Source: Bilabrum cf. latius
Lineage: Eukaryota > Bigyra: Bicosoecida > Bigyra > Bicosoecida
DNA length: 64,000 bases
NCBI GenBank assembly: GCA_965178125.1
Contig: OZ237735.1
Span: forward strand, 2,232,001-2,296,000
Reading direction: 5' to 3'
Shown: positions 22,182 to 34,100 of the stretch, piece after piece
How the letters are laid out: the number at the start of each line of letters is the position of its first letter
Numbering within the stretch: the stretch's first letter is position 1
Notes under the pieces: model-generated
Database searches by the model: none
What the model saw: only the letters and a program-made list of their open reading frames with translations
What the model was told of the DNA's origin: nothing
Program-made: the position numbers and the translations under genes

Positions 22182-25100
22182 TCACTCGTCAACCTTGGCT
22201 CCATCCGTCCCTCCGGGAGTAGCCACGCTGGACGAGAGGCCACGAGCATGCCTTGCAAGTGCATCCCCACCCCCTGCCTCGGCCTTCTTTAGCTCCTCCT
22301 TGCGCGCAGCTAGTGCCTCCTCCAGCACCCTCTGTTTGTCCTTGGTCCGATCTGCTCGCGTTCTCGTCTGCGTGCGAGCTTGGTCCATCTCCTTGAGCTT
22401 TTCGTGGATGCGTTGCAGCTCCCCGCTGATGTCCTCTTCGCTTGGCAGGCTACCCGGCTCAAGGGCGGCTGCCTCTGCGTCTTCGTCCGCGTAGTCGGCC
22501 GGGTCCTCTACTTGACCTGACTGAACTGCGGCGTCGCGTCGCTGTGCCGCCGCAACGACCCGCCGCACCAGCTCCAGCTGCCTCGTCTTCTCAGCTCTCT
22601 CTAGCTCCAACGCGTCCACGCGCGCATCCACAGCCTGGGCATCGCGCAGCTGCTGTACGTAAAGCCCGTTGGCAGTGTCCAGCCGCTCCTGGATGAGCTC
22701 GATCTGCCCCCTGAGCATCTCCTGGTACTCGGCCGCAGTAGCGGCCTGTGATGCGGAGGGAACCTCGACGTCGATACCCTCCATGGCCAAGGAACGCCTC
22801 CGGCCGCGCCTGCCACTGCCACGAGACGAGCCACCCGCCTCCCCTGTTGCAGAGGAAACGGCTGCCAGCACGTCATCGTCATCCTCATCCTCGCTGTCCC
22901 CGTCATTGTCCAGCTCGAGGACGTCCTTCTCGAGGCCTTGCAGGTACTTGACCAGCCCATCCCGCTTGCGGAAGGCACCCATCACGGACAGCCGCTCCCC
23001 AATAGACCCCGCCGCGAACCCGTTGTTGCTGTTGCTAGGCATGGTGGACGCCAGGGCAAGGGCGGCCGTCTCCCTTCCGCTCTCCTCGACGTCATCCATA
23101 GGGATCGAGTGGAGGATCTCCTTTACCTCCATGCCCATGCTCTTCATCCGGCGCAGCTTGTCGATGGCGCCTCCGATCCGGCGACGGAATACGCCTCCCT
23201 TGCCGCCTGTGGATCCTGGCTTGGACCCGCGAGCACCAGCGGAAGTGGGCCTTCCTTTAGCCCCCGCAGAGATGGCTCGCTGAAGCTTGCCTCTCCCGTA
23301 CGACGATCCCCTAGTGATCTTGCCAACGGAAGACATCTGCGTGGTGCTGACGGGTCCCTCCTGACCCTCCTCTCCCGACAGGCCGAGGAACTTCGTCTTG
23401 AACATGTGCTGCCCAGCCTGCTTGAGGCAGCGCCGGAACTCGGCCTGGAAGCCACGCCGTCTGTCGCTGGGCACGCTGTCTCCTGGAACAGACCCCAATC
23501 GGATGTGAGCCACCGCATGACACAGCAGCACCAGCAGATCACCCACACCTTGCAGACGGCTGTACCTGACGTAGAGCGTGTTGCTGCGGCGGTCATGATC
23601 GTAGCTGTTCCCGAACGAGTTGTCCTCGGCGCCGTCCCTCGAAGGCAGCTTGGCTGCCACCCGCAGCTTGAGCCCGCCCTTCTCCTCCGGTGACTGGCCC
23701 AGCGCCTCCAGCAGGCCCCTGGCGAACTGCAGCCTGAGCACCTCGCGCTGGCTGAGAGTGTCCCTCGGCATGGGCACCAGCTGTCCTTCCCTCGGTTCCT
23801 TGCGGTCGGCCGTGTCGATGAACACTTCAATGGGTCCGCTGGATCCAGCATCGCCCTCTTTGCTCTCGCCGCCGCCACCACCACCTCCCAGCTCCCCCCT
23901 CGCAGCACGGTCTGCCACCACACGAAGCAGCTTCTCAACTGCCTCCAGCCTGCTCTCGAGCTCCTGCATGTCCTTGGGGTCCATCTGAGCCACCACTGCC
24001 CGGCCAGGGGGAGCCCTCGCGGGAGCTGCCTCCGTGCTGTCCTCAGCGATGGCGCCGAGCGTGGGCTGCACCCGGTTCCGCAGCACCTTGCGCGCGGCGC
24101 GATCCAGGGCGGAAGAGCCGCCGAAGCCGCCACCTCCCAGTCCCATGACTCCTGCGGGACGCTTGGGCGGCGCGGCGAGGCCTCTTCGTGGCGGGAAAGC
24201 AGGAAGACCCGACATCGCCGGCTTGGACGGCTCGTCGGCACCTGCTCCTGACGCCGCAGGGCCCCTAGGGTCAGCCTCCTTCTCTGTTCCGGGCCTAGGC
24301 TTGTCGATGCCGGCCTTTTTGGCAGCCTCTTGCACGGCCCTGGCCTGCTTGGCCATCTCCTCTCTCTGCTTCCGCGCTTCCTCCTCCTTCTTCTTGCGTT
24401 CCTCGGCCTCCTTGCGCCTCCTCTCTCTAGCCTCGTCGGCCTCCTTGGCTCGCTTGATGGCGAGTTCCTCGGCCATCTTGCGCTCCAGCCGGGCACGCTT
24501 GCGAGCCGCCCTCGCCTCGAGCCTCTTCCTGAGCTCGGTATCGTGGGCAATACGCTGCTGCTCAAGGCGCTCTTCCAGCACGCGGCGGTTCTCTGCCAGC
24601 TGCTTCAGCAGACGCTCCCTGTGCTCCGTGTCGAGGTGGGCAGCCTGCTCCTCGGCCTCCTTGCGGGCCCGCTCCTGCTCCGCCTCGATCTGTTCCTTGC
24701 GCCGGCGCATCGCGTCGTCCGCGCGCTTGCGCTCCTCCTCCAGCTGCTACTTGTGCTGCTGCTCCAGCTCCTCCATAGCCTTTTCGTTCTCCTGCCGCAG
24801 CCGCGACTCGAACTGCTTCTTGTCCATTGCCAGCTTCTGCAGGCGGGCCTGGTGGTCCGCTGCCTGCCGCTCCTGGAAGCGCTTCAGCTCCTCCGCTTCC
24901 CGCTCGGCCTCCTGCGCAGCCTGTCTTCTGGCCGTCTCCTCCGGAGCAAGCTGCTCCAAAGTAGCACCAATCTCGGCAAGTTGCCTCTGCTTGAGCTTCA
25001 GCTGCTCCTTGGCGTGCTTGGCTTCGAGTTTCTCCCTCACAGCGTCCTGCGCTTCCTTCTGCTTCTCTTCCCACTCAAGGACGAAGTCCTCCATCGCAGC

Positions 25101-28100
25101 GTCACGCTCGCGCTCCACGCGCACCCGCTCCTGGCCCCCGTCATCAAGCAGCCGCGCGGCCTCAATGCGCTCGTTCCACTCCGCGACCAGCTCGGTCTTC
25201 TGAGCGTGCTTCTGCTCCAAGATATCCTCAAGGGCAGCCTGCAGCTCGTCCGTCCTCTCAGCGTACTGCCTGGCAACCAAATCGCTCGTCTCCTTGGTGT
25301 GGCGCTCCGTCAAGATCGCCTCGATTGCGGCACCCTTGCGCAGGCCGCGTCCACCAGCCGTGCCGGTCGACGCGCCTCCCACGGAACCGACGCCATCTCC
25401 CGCCTCGGCCTCCAGTGCGCGAGCGAGAGCAGCTCGTTCTCTCTCCCTGGCAGCCGCTGCCTTGGCTTCTTCCTCTCCATGCTTGGCCGAATCCTGCGCT
25501 GCCTTCCTGGCCCTCTCCTACTTCTTCGCAAGCATCTTGCGGCGGCGTGCGCGCCTGGCCTCAAGCCTCTCCTTTAACGAGTTGCTGTGCTCCTTCTGTT
25601 GCACCTGCAGCGTATGGTCCAGAGCCGCTACCTCGCTCTCGTACTGCTCCCGCATCCGGGCAACTTCTTCCTCGGTCGAGGCCCCGGCTGCCTCCACGCG
25701 CGCCTGGATCTCCTTCCTCTTCTTCTCGATCAGGTCCGCCTTGCGCTCCTCGGCCTCCTTGGCCTTGCGCTCCATCTCGGCTCTCTCCTCGGCCTCGATC
25801 TGCGCATCCAGTGCGTTGCGTTCGGCTTCATGATCCTGCTCCAGTTGCTCCTGGTCCTGCTCGGCCTTGCGGCGGGCGTCCTCCACTGCCCTCCGCTCCT
25901 GCTCCTCCAGCCGCAGGCGATCGGCCTCATCCATCTCGCCGTCGCCGCGGTTGGCGGCTCGAACAGCCGCGGCCACGCGCAGCGCCGCGCCCCCATCGTC
26001 CTCGGCACCGGCCAGCACGGACCCCTGGCCCGCCCCCGCGGCACCATCCAGCAGCTCTTTCTCGATGGCCTCTGCGGCCTCGGCCTCCTGCTTCTGCAGC
26101 TCGGCCCTGGCCTCCTTGTCGGCTTCCGTGACCTGCTCCGCATGCTTCTGCGCCAGCCTTGTCATGCGATCGCGCCTGCGCGCCCTCAGTTTGGCGTCGA
26201 GCTCGGCCCGGCGACGGGAGGACTCGCTGCCGCGCAGGCCCTCGGCGGCCTGCTGCTCAGCCTCGTCCGCAGCGTCGCGCGCCTTGTCCTCACGGGCCCT
26301 TGCTTGCACCATTGCCTGCCGAATGCGGGCCTCTACTTCGGCGTTGTTCGCCTCATGCTCGGCCTCCTCGTTGGCTTCCTCCGCCTCCTCCTCTTCCAGC
26401 ATGGCGGCCCAGGCCTCATCATCGTCCCCGAGGTCGTCATCATCCTCCTCGGCATGCGCCACAGCGGCCGCAATCATGTCGGAGTCTGCCTGCAGGCCAG
26501 CCACGCGGGCTGCAGCCCGCATGAGCATAGAATGCCTCTTGCGCTCGCGCTTGCGCTCCATTTTGCGGCGGCGGTCGGCCAGCCGCTTCTGCATCTCGGC
26601 TTGCTGCCTCGACTCCTCCGCCTCCTGCGCTTCCCGCAGACGCCTGGCTTCCTCGTCTGCCCGCTCCCGCAGCTTCCTGAGCTCCTCCTCCGCATCCACG
26701 GCAGCTGTTGCGACGCCCTCTGCTGCTCTAGCAGCAGCAGCCTCGGCCTTTTGCTCCTCCTCTTCCGCTGCGCGCTCCGCCGTGTCATCGCCGGTGGCCG
26801 CCGCGGCAGCAGCCGCCTGCGCCGCCTGCGTGGCTGCCCTCTGCACCGCGCCAGCATCGGCACCCGCAACCTGTCGCGCGAAGGCAGCCGCGTCCCTCGC
26901 GGCTGCCTCTTGCGCCTCTGCCCTCTTGCGGGCCATGGCGTCCCTGCGCCTGCGTCTGCGGTCCGCTAGCCTCTGCCTAAGTCTGTCCTGCTGCCGCCTG
27001 GATTCCTGCCCTGCGGCCGCCTTGGCCGCTTCCACGTCCTCGTCCCTCCTGGCCAGCAGCTCTTTGACCTTGTCCTCAGTGCCGTCTGCCTCGCGCAGCA
27101 GCCGCTGCTCTAGCTCGCGCTCCTCCGCCTCGGCGCTCTCGTCTGCCTCTGCGTCGGCAGCGCCCAACTCCTTCTCGTGGCGCGCCCGCATCGCCGACAT
27201 CTCCTCATCCGGCGCACCATTTGCCACTGCATCATCAAGCTCTTCCTGGTGGGCGCGGCGACGGTCTGCCTCGCGCTTGGCCCGGCGTAGCGCAAGGCGG
27301 TGCTGCAGCTCGCGGCGCTGCTTATCAGCCTCGAATGCCTCATTCGATCGGAGCTCCGAGGCCTCGGCTTGCTTGGCAGCGCGAATGCGCCGCAGCTCCT
27401 GTTCTGCGGCCGCTCCCGTCAGCTGGGCACGCGCGGCGGCCGCAGACTTCTCGGCGGCCGTGTAGGCCGCCTGGGCCTCGTGCTCACCCTCCTCGAGCGC
27501 AGCCGCCACCTCCTTGGCGTGCCGTGCCGCCAGTGCTGGCAGGTCCGCGGCCGATGCTCCGGCAGCCTCCTTGGAGTGCTGTTCCCGCAGGGCCTCGATC
27601 TTGCGGGAGGCGGCCCGGCGAGCCTTCGCGGCCGCCGCGCTTGCCCGCTGGTCGGCTTCCTGCTCGATGGCTTCCCCGGCTCGGCGGAGCTTCTCCGCGC
27701 GAGCAGCGGCGCGCGCATTGGCTGCATCCGCAGCCTCTTGCCGCGCCTGGGCGCTCTTCTGAGCAGCTGCTTCTGTCTCTTTGTCTTCCTCCTCCTGGAT
27801 GTCCTTCTCGAGGTCCTCGGCCTCCTTGGCGTGCCTGGCCAAAGCCTCCTCCCGCGCCTGTTTGGCCTCGGGGCCGTCGCCTGGCCCTCCCGCAGGCACC
27901 AGCTCGGACCGTTCCTGCCTGTGACGCTCGGCCAGCTGCCTGCGCCTGCGAGCTCGCCGAGCGGCCAGCTTACGCCGGGTGTCAGAGGCCTGCCGGCGAC
28001 GTTCGGCCTCCTCTGCCTCGTGTGCCTCGGCTTCCTCTCTATCAAACTTCTCACGCAGCACACGCAGCTGCTCCTCGGCTTCCAGCGGCGAGTCCGGGGA

Positions 28101-31100
28101 TGCGTCCGCGGCTCCTGCTGCTCCCAGCTCTTGCCGTCGGGCTTCCGCAGCCTCCCTGGCGGCTTCCTCTTCGGCCTTGCGCTCCTCCTCCTTCTGGGCC
28201 TCCTCGAGCTCCAGCCGTTTCTGCTCCCGCTCCGCCGCCATCTTCTCGGCCGCCTTTGCCTGCGCGTCCCGGATGCGTTTCTGCAGCTGCTGCTGCTTCC
28301 TCACTTCCAAACGTTGCGCGAGCTCGCCCCGCTGCCTGTCCTCTTCGCTCTTGAGCGCTTCCAGCATCTGCGCGCGGTCCCTCTCGAACTCGGCTCGCAG
28401 CCGCTGCTACTCCTCCTCGTCCAGGTTGGACGCAGCAAGCTGCCGCTCCATCTGGTCCCGGGCCTCGGCGTCACGCAGCGCAGCCTCCTCTTCCCTCCTC
28501 TGCTTCTCCTGCTCGAGCCTGTCCTCGATTTCCTTCACCTCCTTCTGAGCCTCCTCCTCGATCCGCTTGGCAAGGTCCTGCTCGCCCTCGTCTTCCCCGC
28601 GGGGGGGCAGCCCAAGCAGCCTGCGGCGGGCGTCCTCTCCAGCGTACTCGCCCTTGCGCGCCTTCTCGATCAGCTCGCTCACTCGCTCCGCGAGCGCCTC
28701 GGCACCCTCCTTGGAGAGCCGCGCCCGCGCCGCCTCCTCCTCGGCAGCGCGACGAGCCTGCGCAACGGCGTGGCGGGCGGCGCGAGCTGCCCTGTCCTGC
28801 GTGGTTCTTACGGCACCAAGGCGGTTCTGGTCCCCGGGGGCGCGGCCGAGCAGGGCAGCCACGGCCTCGAAGAGCTGGACGTAGAGACGACCGAGGTCCT
28901 CTTTGGCTCCGGCCCGAACGCGCTTTGCCACCGCGGGGTTCTGCTGCTCGACGGCCCGAGCCAGCTCCTGCACGAACGTTCGAAGCGTCTGCCGCTCGGC
29001 GGCCTCGTAGGCAGTGGCCCCGCCAGCAAAGGCCAGGAGTCCCTCCAGCAGCCGCTGCTGGGCACCCACCACGGGGTCCTGAGAGGCCTCGAACTGCTCG
29101 ATAGCGCGGCGCACCTCGCGGTTGGCGCCGGGACCCTCTAGCACGCCCGCGCCGGCGGCCTGCCTCCACAGCGTGACTCCCTCCGCGCGCCGGCGCTCCT
29201 CGTCCTCCACGCTCGTGGCCATGGCGTCGATCGCATCCCTCGCCCGGCGCACGGCGCGCAGCAGAGCATCTTCTTGCGAGGAGTCGGAAGGTTGCAGCCG
29301 CTTCACGGCCGCCAGTTCGTCTGCTACCGTCCGCACGAGGCCATCTCCTCCCGCAGCACTGGCCGCAGCCGCGCTGGCAGCCCCGCCCAGCTCGCCACCG
29401 TCCGCCACCTTGCCCTCGCCGCCCTCCCCACCGTCCCCAAAGAGCCCGTCGTCGTCATCGTCGTTGGCATCTCCGTCCCCGGCCCCACCGAGGCCCAGCA
29501 CGCCAGCTACCGACACCAGCTCCTGCACCACACGGCCAGCAGCCACTGTGGGTCTGGGCCTCATGCACTCCGCAATGTCCCGCAGCGACTGCATCACGTC
29601 GGCTTCGCGCCGGGCCATGTGTCGCTCGTGCAGCGCCCGTGCCGCCAGCTCTGCCTCCACCTGTCGCAGCACTGCTGCACGGCGTGCCGCCTCTCCGCCG
29701 GGACCCCCGGCTCCGGTGGCGCTGGCGCCGGCATCCACGGCCGCTCTTGCAAGCATCCGCCGCAGCTGCTGCGCCTCGTCACGAAGGGCTGCCAGAATAT
29801 CCTTGGCCGCCTTGGTCTGGCCCTCAAAGGCCCTGCGCACCTCCTCCTAGTGAGCCTTGAGACGCTCCACAAGGTCTGCGAGGTCATCATCATCGTCCGC
29901 GTACATGGACCAGTCCGGCCCATCGTCCCCGTCCACCAATGCTCCTGCCCCTGAGGCGCCCTTCTTGCCACCCCGACTGCCTTTTCCACCTCCCGCGATG
30001 CTGGCAAACTTCGACTCGCCCAGCAGTCCGGCCTTGCCGCGGCCCGAGCGCCGTCCCGGGTCTGCACCCCATGCCTGATCCCGGAAGATCCACACGCCCG
30101 TGATGATCACGACCACAACCACAAGCAAGCCGCCCATGATGGCAGCCAGGACGTCCCAGTTGGGCCCCAGCAGCGGGCTGTTTGCCTCGGTTACTCCCAG
30201 TGCTACCAGATTCTCTTCCGTTTGCGGCACGAATGACCCTTCCACGGCGCACTGCTCGCCAGCCGCTGTCACCACGATCAGCGTCTGCGCCGTGGGATCA
30301 GCCGACGAGGAGAAAGTGTACGTACCCGCCTGCGTAAACGTGAAGGCAAACAGCGTCAGATCCGCCGTGCCACCGTTAGCCTCCGCGTAGTCCTGAAGGC
30401 GCCGGAACGCGCCATAGTCGAAGTCAGGGTTGGTGTTCAAGTAGCTGTCCTTGACGTAAACGGGGTAGTTCCCTGTGCCTTCAGTAAGATCCCAGGCCAC
30501 CGCTGAGCCTACTTGCACGCAGGTCACAGGCTGATCGACGGCTGGGCCCGTGGCGGCAGACTGCGCGCGCCTGGCACTCATGCGGCGGTGGGCGGGTACA
30601 GCTGCCAGCCGTCGCGCCCTCTCCCTCCTATGCCTCGCCTGCCAAGCGCTCGCCTTGGCCTCTGCCCCGAATGCTCCGGCCTCAGGGCTCTCCTCTTCTT
30701 CCGGTTGATCAGCCTCGTCGGCGAAGAACCCGTCGCGTGCGCGGAACCCCCTCAACCCAACGTCCTCGGCAGCAGAGCCAACACCCACATCTCGCTTGGT
30801 CCGCCTTGCACCCTTGCCAACAAAAGGGGAGGTGGGAGGCACCCGGTGTCCAGGGGTGCTACTCAGAGCCAGTGCCCGCTCGGTGTCCTCACACACGGCG
30901 ATCAACTCGGCCACAACGTCCAACAGCTCGTCACCCGAGGGTTGGCCTGCACCGGCGTCATGCGTGCGGTTCCTACCCGCCTGCCCGCGGGCCGTCCAGC
31001 GGCGCTCAGTGGCTGCATCACCGACTGCATCAGGGAGACCAAGCTGCTCCGCAAGCCAATGCATCGAGGCGTATGGTTTGACCTCGTCCTCGGCCTCAAG

Positions 31101-34100
31101 GACAGCCTCAAGCACAGCCGGATCCGAGGAGGCCCAGCCGCGATGCAGCGCAGACTGCAGCCTGGCCCGGAGTTCCAGGCCATCTTGCACAGTTACCATT
31201 TGCGGACGGCCAGTCAGATGTCGACCAGGCGCGCGAGAGCCACTGGTCCACGCTGCGTCCTCAACGGTCCCGTAGGCCCCTGGCCGCAGCCCGTAGACGG
31301 CACCAAACTCGGGACGGTGCTCTGGCATGCCGGAGTGGAGGGCAATCTCGGAGAAGCCAAGGGGCCCCCCAGCCACTAGTCTTGTCCGCAGGTAGTGGTG
31401 CGCGCCAGCGGTGCCTCCATGAGACGATTCAAACCGCCCCGCAGCGCTCTGCAGCACCCGTTGCCTGCGGGCCGCACTCCGCTGGGCTCTTCGTCTGGAG
31501 CCCGAGCCGGCTACGGCCCCTTGCACCGCGGACGGCGGACCGTACACGCCAGAAAAGCCTTCGGTGCCCAGCTGCATTGTGACCACTTCGCAGGACAGGT
31601 CAGTCGCCCCCGAGCTGCCCGCATCCGCCGACAGACCCGGGGAGTTCACGTCGTCCGTGCCCGGCTCGGCATCGTCCTGTGCCTGGGCAGCCGCCCCAGA
31701 GCTGCACGACAGGCTTCCACCCGCACCAAAGAAACCGGGGATGTCTTCTGACGGGTTCACGGCGCGCTATTCTCCCGTGATGGGGTCAGTAACCACCAGC
31801 TGTCCGTCAGATGCGCGGAATGTAACAGTGACGGCGTCGCTCCGGCAGTCGTCGTCGCACACAGTCGCCAATGAGGCCTGGTCGCACATGCATCCGAGCA
31901 GCTAGGGACTGTACGTGCCCACTCCGGTGGGGCAACGTTCCGAGCAGTCAAGGTCCGGGTCACACCTCCCTTGCGCGTTCCTGCGCACGCCCTCCTCGCA
32001 GAAATCGACGTTGATCGGCTGGCAGTCCTCCTCCCCGTCCTCCTCCGATCGGACGATCAGCTCATCGTCAACGAACTCGTAGCCCGGCTAGCACACGCAC
32101 ATGCCGTCTGTCGGCTGGAAGAAGCGGTACAGCCCCACACAATTGCAAGTTGTGGACCCGTTGCTGGGCGCAGAGCTCGAGGCAGAGCATGGGCGACAGG
32201 CAGACGCTCCTCTGTCCGGGTTGTACGAGTCGGGCTTGCAAGACAAGCAAGACTCGAAGTTAGACCGTCCAGCAAGCGGGTTGTACGAACCGACAGGGCA
32301 CAGTCTGGGAGCGGAGGAACCCTCTGGGCAGTACGTCCCCGGCAGGCACTGGAAGCCGCCATCCCTGTCGAGATCCAGAGGGGTGGACGTGCTCGTGTTG
32401 CCGAGGCACGCGAATCCTGGCGGGCAGGGGAGGCACTCCGTACCCGAAGAGCCGTCAGAGTAAGTGCCAGCAGGGCAAGTCTGACACGCCAAGCCAAAGC
32501 TGGTTCTCGTCAACGGGCTCGTCTCGGGGCGCTGAACAGTACCGGCCGGGCACACGAAGAATCGATCCGAGCCAGCGGGGCAGTACGTTCCTGCATCACA
32601 CGGAATTGGTGTGATAGTTCCATTGGGGCAGTAAAACCCGGCGGGGCACTCGATCGGGTCCACAGTGCGCTGCGTAGGGCAGTACTCCGTTGGCGGGCAC
32701 ACCACCGGAATCTCGTTCCCACCCTCGCAGAACGTGCCGTTCGGACAGGCGAGGGGCACCACGGTGCCGGTACCGCAGTAGGCTCCCGGCGGGCAATCAA
32801 AGCAGTCTGCTTGAGAGCCTGCGTACGGGAGATCGCGGTACGTGCCTGCTGCGCACGGGATTGGTTCTGTGGCGGACTGCGGGCAAAAGCCGCCCACATC
32901 CGCTGGACAAGGATGGTCGAGCGGGTCCACCACAGCAAGCGTGTCGCACAGCGACCCGGGAGGGCAAGGTGAGCAGTCGCTCTCGTCGTCACCGAGAGTC
33001 TCGTTGCGGTAGGTGCTAATGGGGCACGGGATGACGACGTTGCTACCTGGGCAGTAGTGGCCTACCCTGCACTCCCTGGGCGTCGGGTTGCCCTCTTCAC
33101 ACTCTCGGCCCGGGGGACAGTCACCGCATCGTGCGGGAGTGGCCAGGCCTATGATGTCGCTGAAGGTGCCGTTGGGGCACGGGACCTCGATTTCGGTCCC
33201 GTTGGGGCAGTAGAACCCCGGCGGGCAAAGGCCACCGTTGGACGTCCAGGTGGCGGTGAAGGGGGCCGCAGGAGGATTGGGCTGCCCAATGCCGTTCCTG
33301 CAGACAAAACCTCCAGAGCACTCCCCCGTGACAAACCCGTCAGTGCAGTACATTGCCCCTGGGCAGCTCGCGCACTCGCCCGCCTCTCGAAGGCCCTGCA
33401 TCTGACCGTAGGTGCCGTCAGGGCACGGCAGTGGAACGGATGTATTGGACGGGCAGTACCTGCCCAGCGGACAGTAGACTGGGTCACTGGTGCCGTCCTC
33501 GCAGTAGTGACGCTCAGGGCACCCCTCACAACCAGCCTGAGCGGAGGAGTTCTGGTACGTCCCAGGCGGGCATGGCAGAGGCACAGTCTCGGCCTCGCCT
33601 TCGCAAAACGTCCCCGGGGGACAGGCGAAACCCATCACCAGCGGGAATGGGTCGGGAAGCTCCGTCCCGTTGCCAGCGGTGGAAAGCCTACGAGCCAAGG
33701 ACAGCCGGCGCCCCTCAGCACTTCGAGCCACTGCCCTCGGGTCACGGTACCTCAGCTCCACCCTGTGCTGGGAGGTGGCTCGCTGTGCCCAAGCTCCTGG
33801 CGGGACCTTTGCCTCCCTCTCCAGCGCAGCAGCCGCATCGGCAAGCCCGAGCTGCATGGCGGCGTCGTGCAGACGGCGGGCTGCAGGGGCAGGAGAACCT
33901 ACATCATAGGCATATAGAGACTCGTTCACGACAATCGGCCAGATGCCCACGGCCAGGCCAGGCCCGCTGGCGCCCCAGCCGCGACTGGACACGCGGTCGT
34001 CGAATGGGCTGCTCCCATTGTCGCCGAAACCTTCGGGCCCGCCTCCCTGCCCAAGGTAGAAGTGCTCAAGCTGCGTAGCCGAGGTCAGCCTGCCCTCGTA

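Noticed and set aside
24034-29141. Long plus-strand open frames of 380-613 residues opposite the coiled coil
   Set aside because: They are shadows of Glu/Ala/Arg codons read backwards, giving Leu/Ser/Arg-rich nonsense with no domain, while the minus strand gives a continuous protein.
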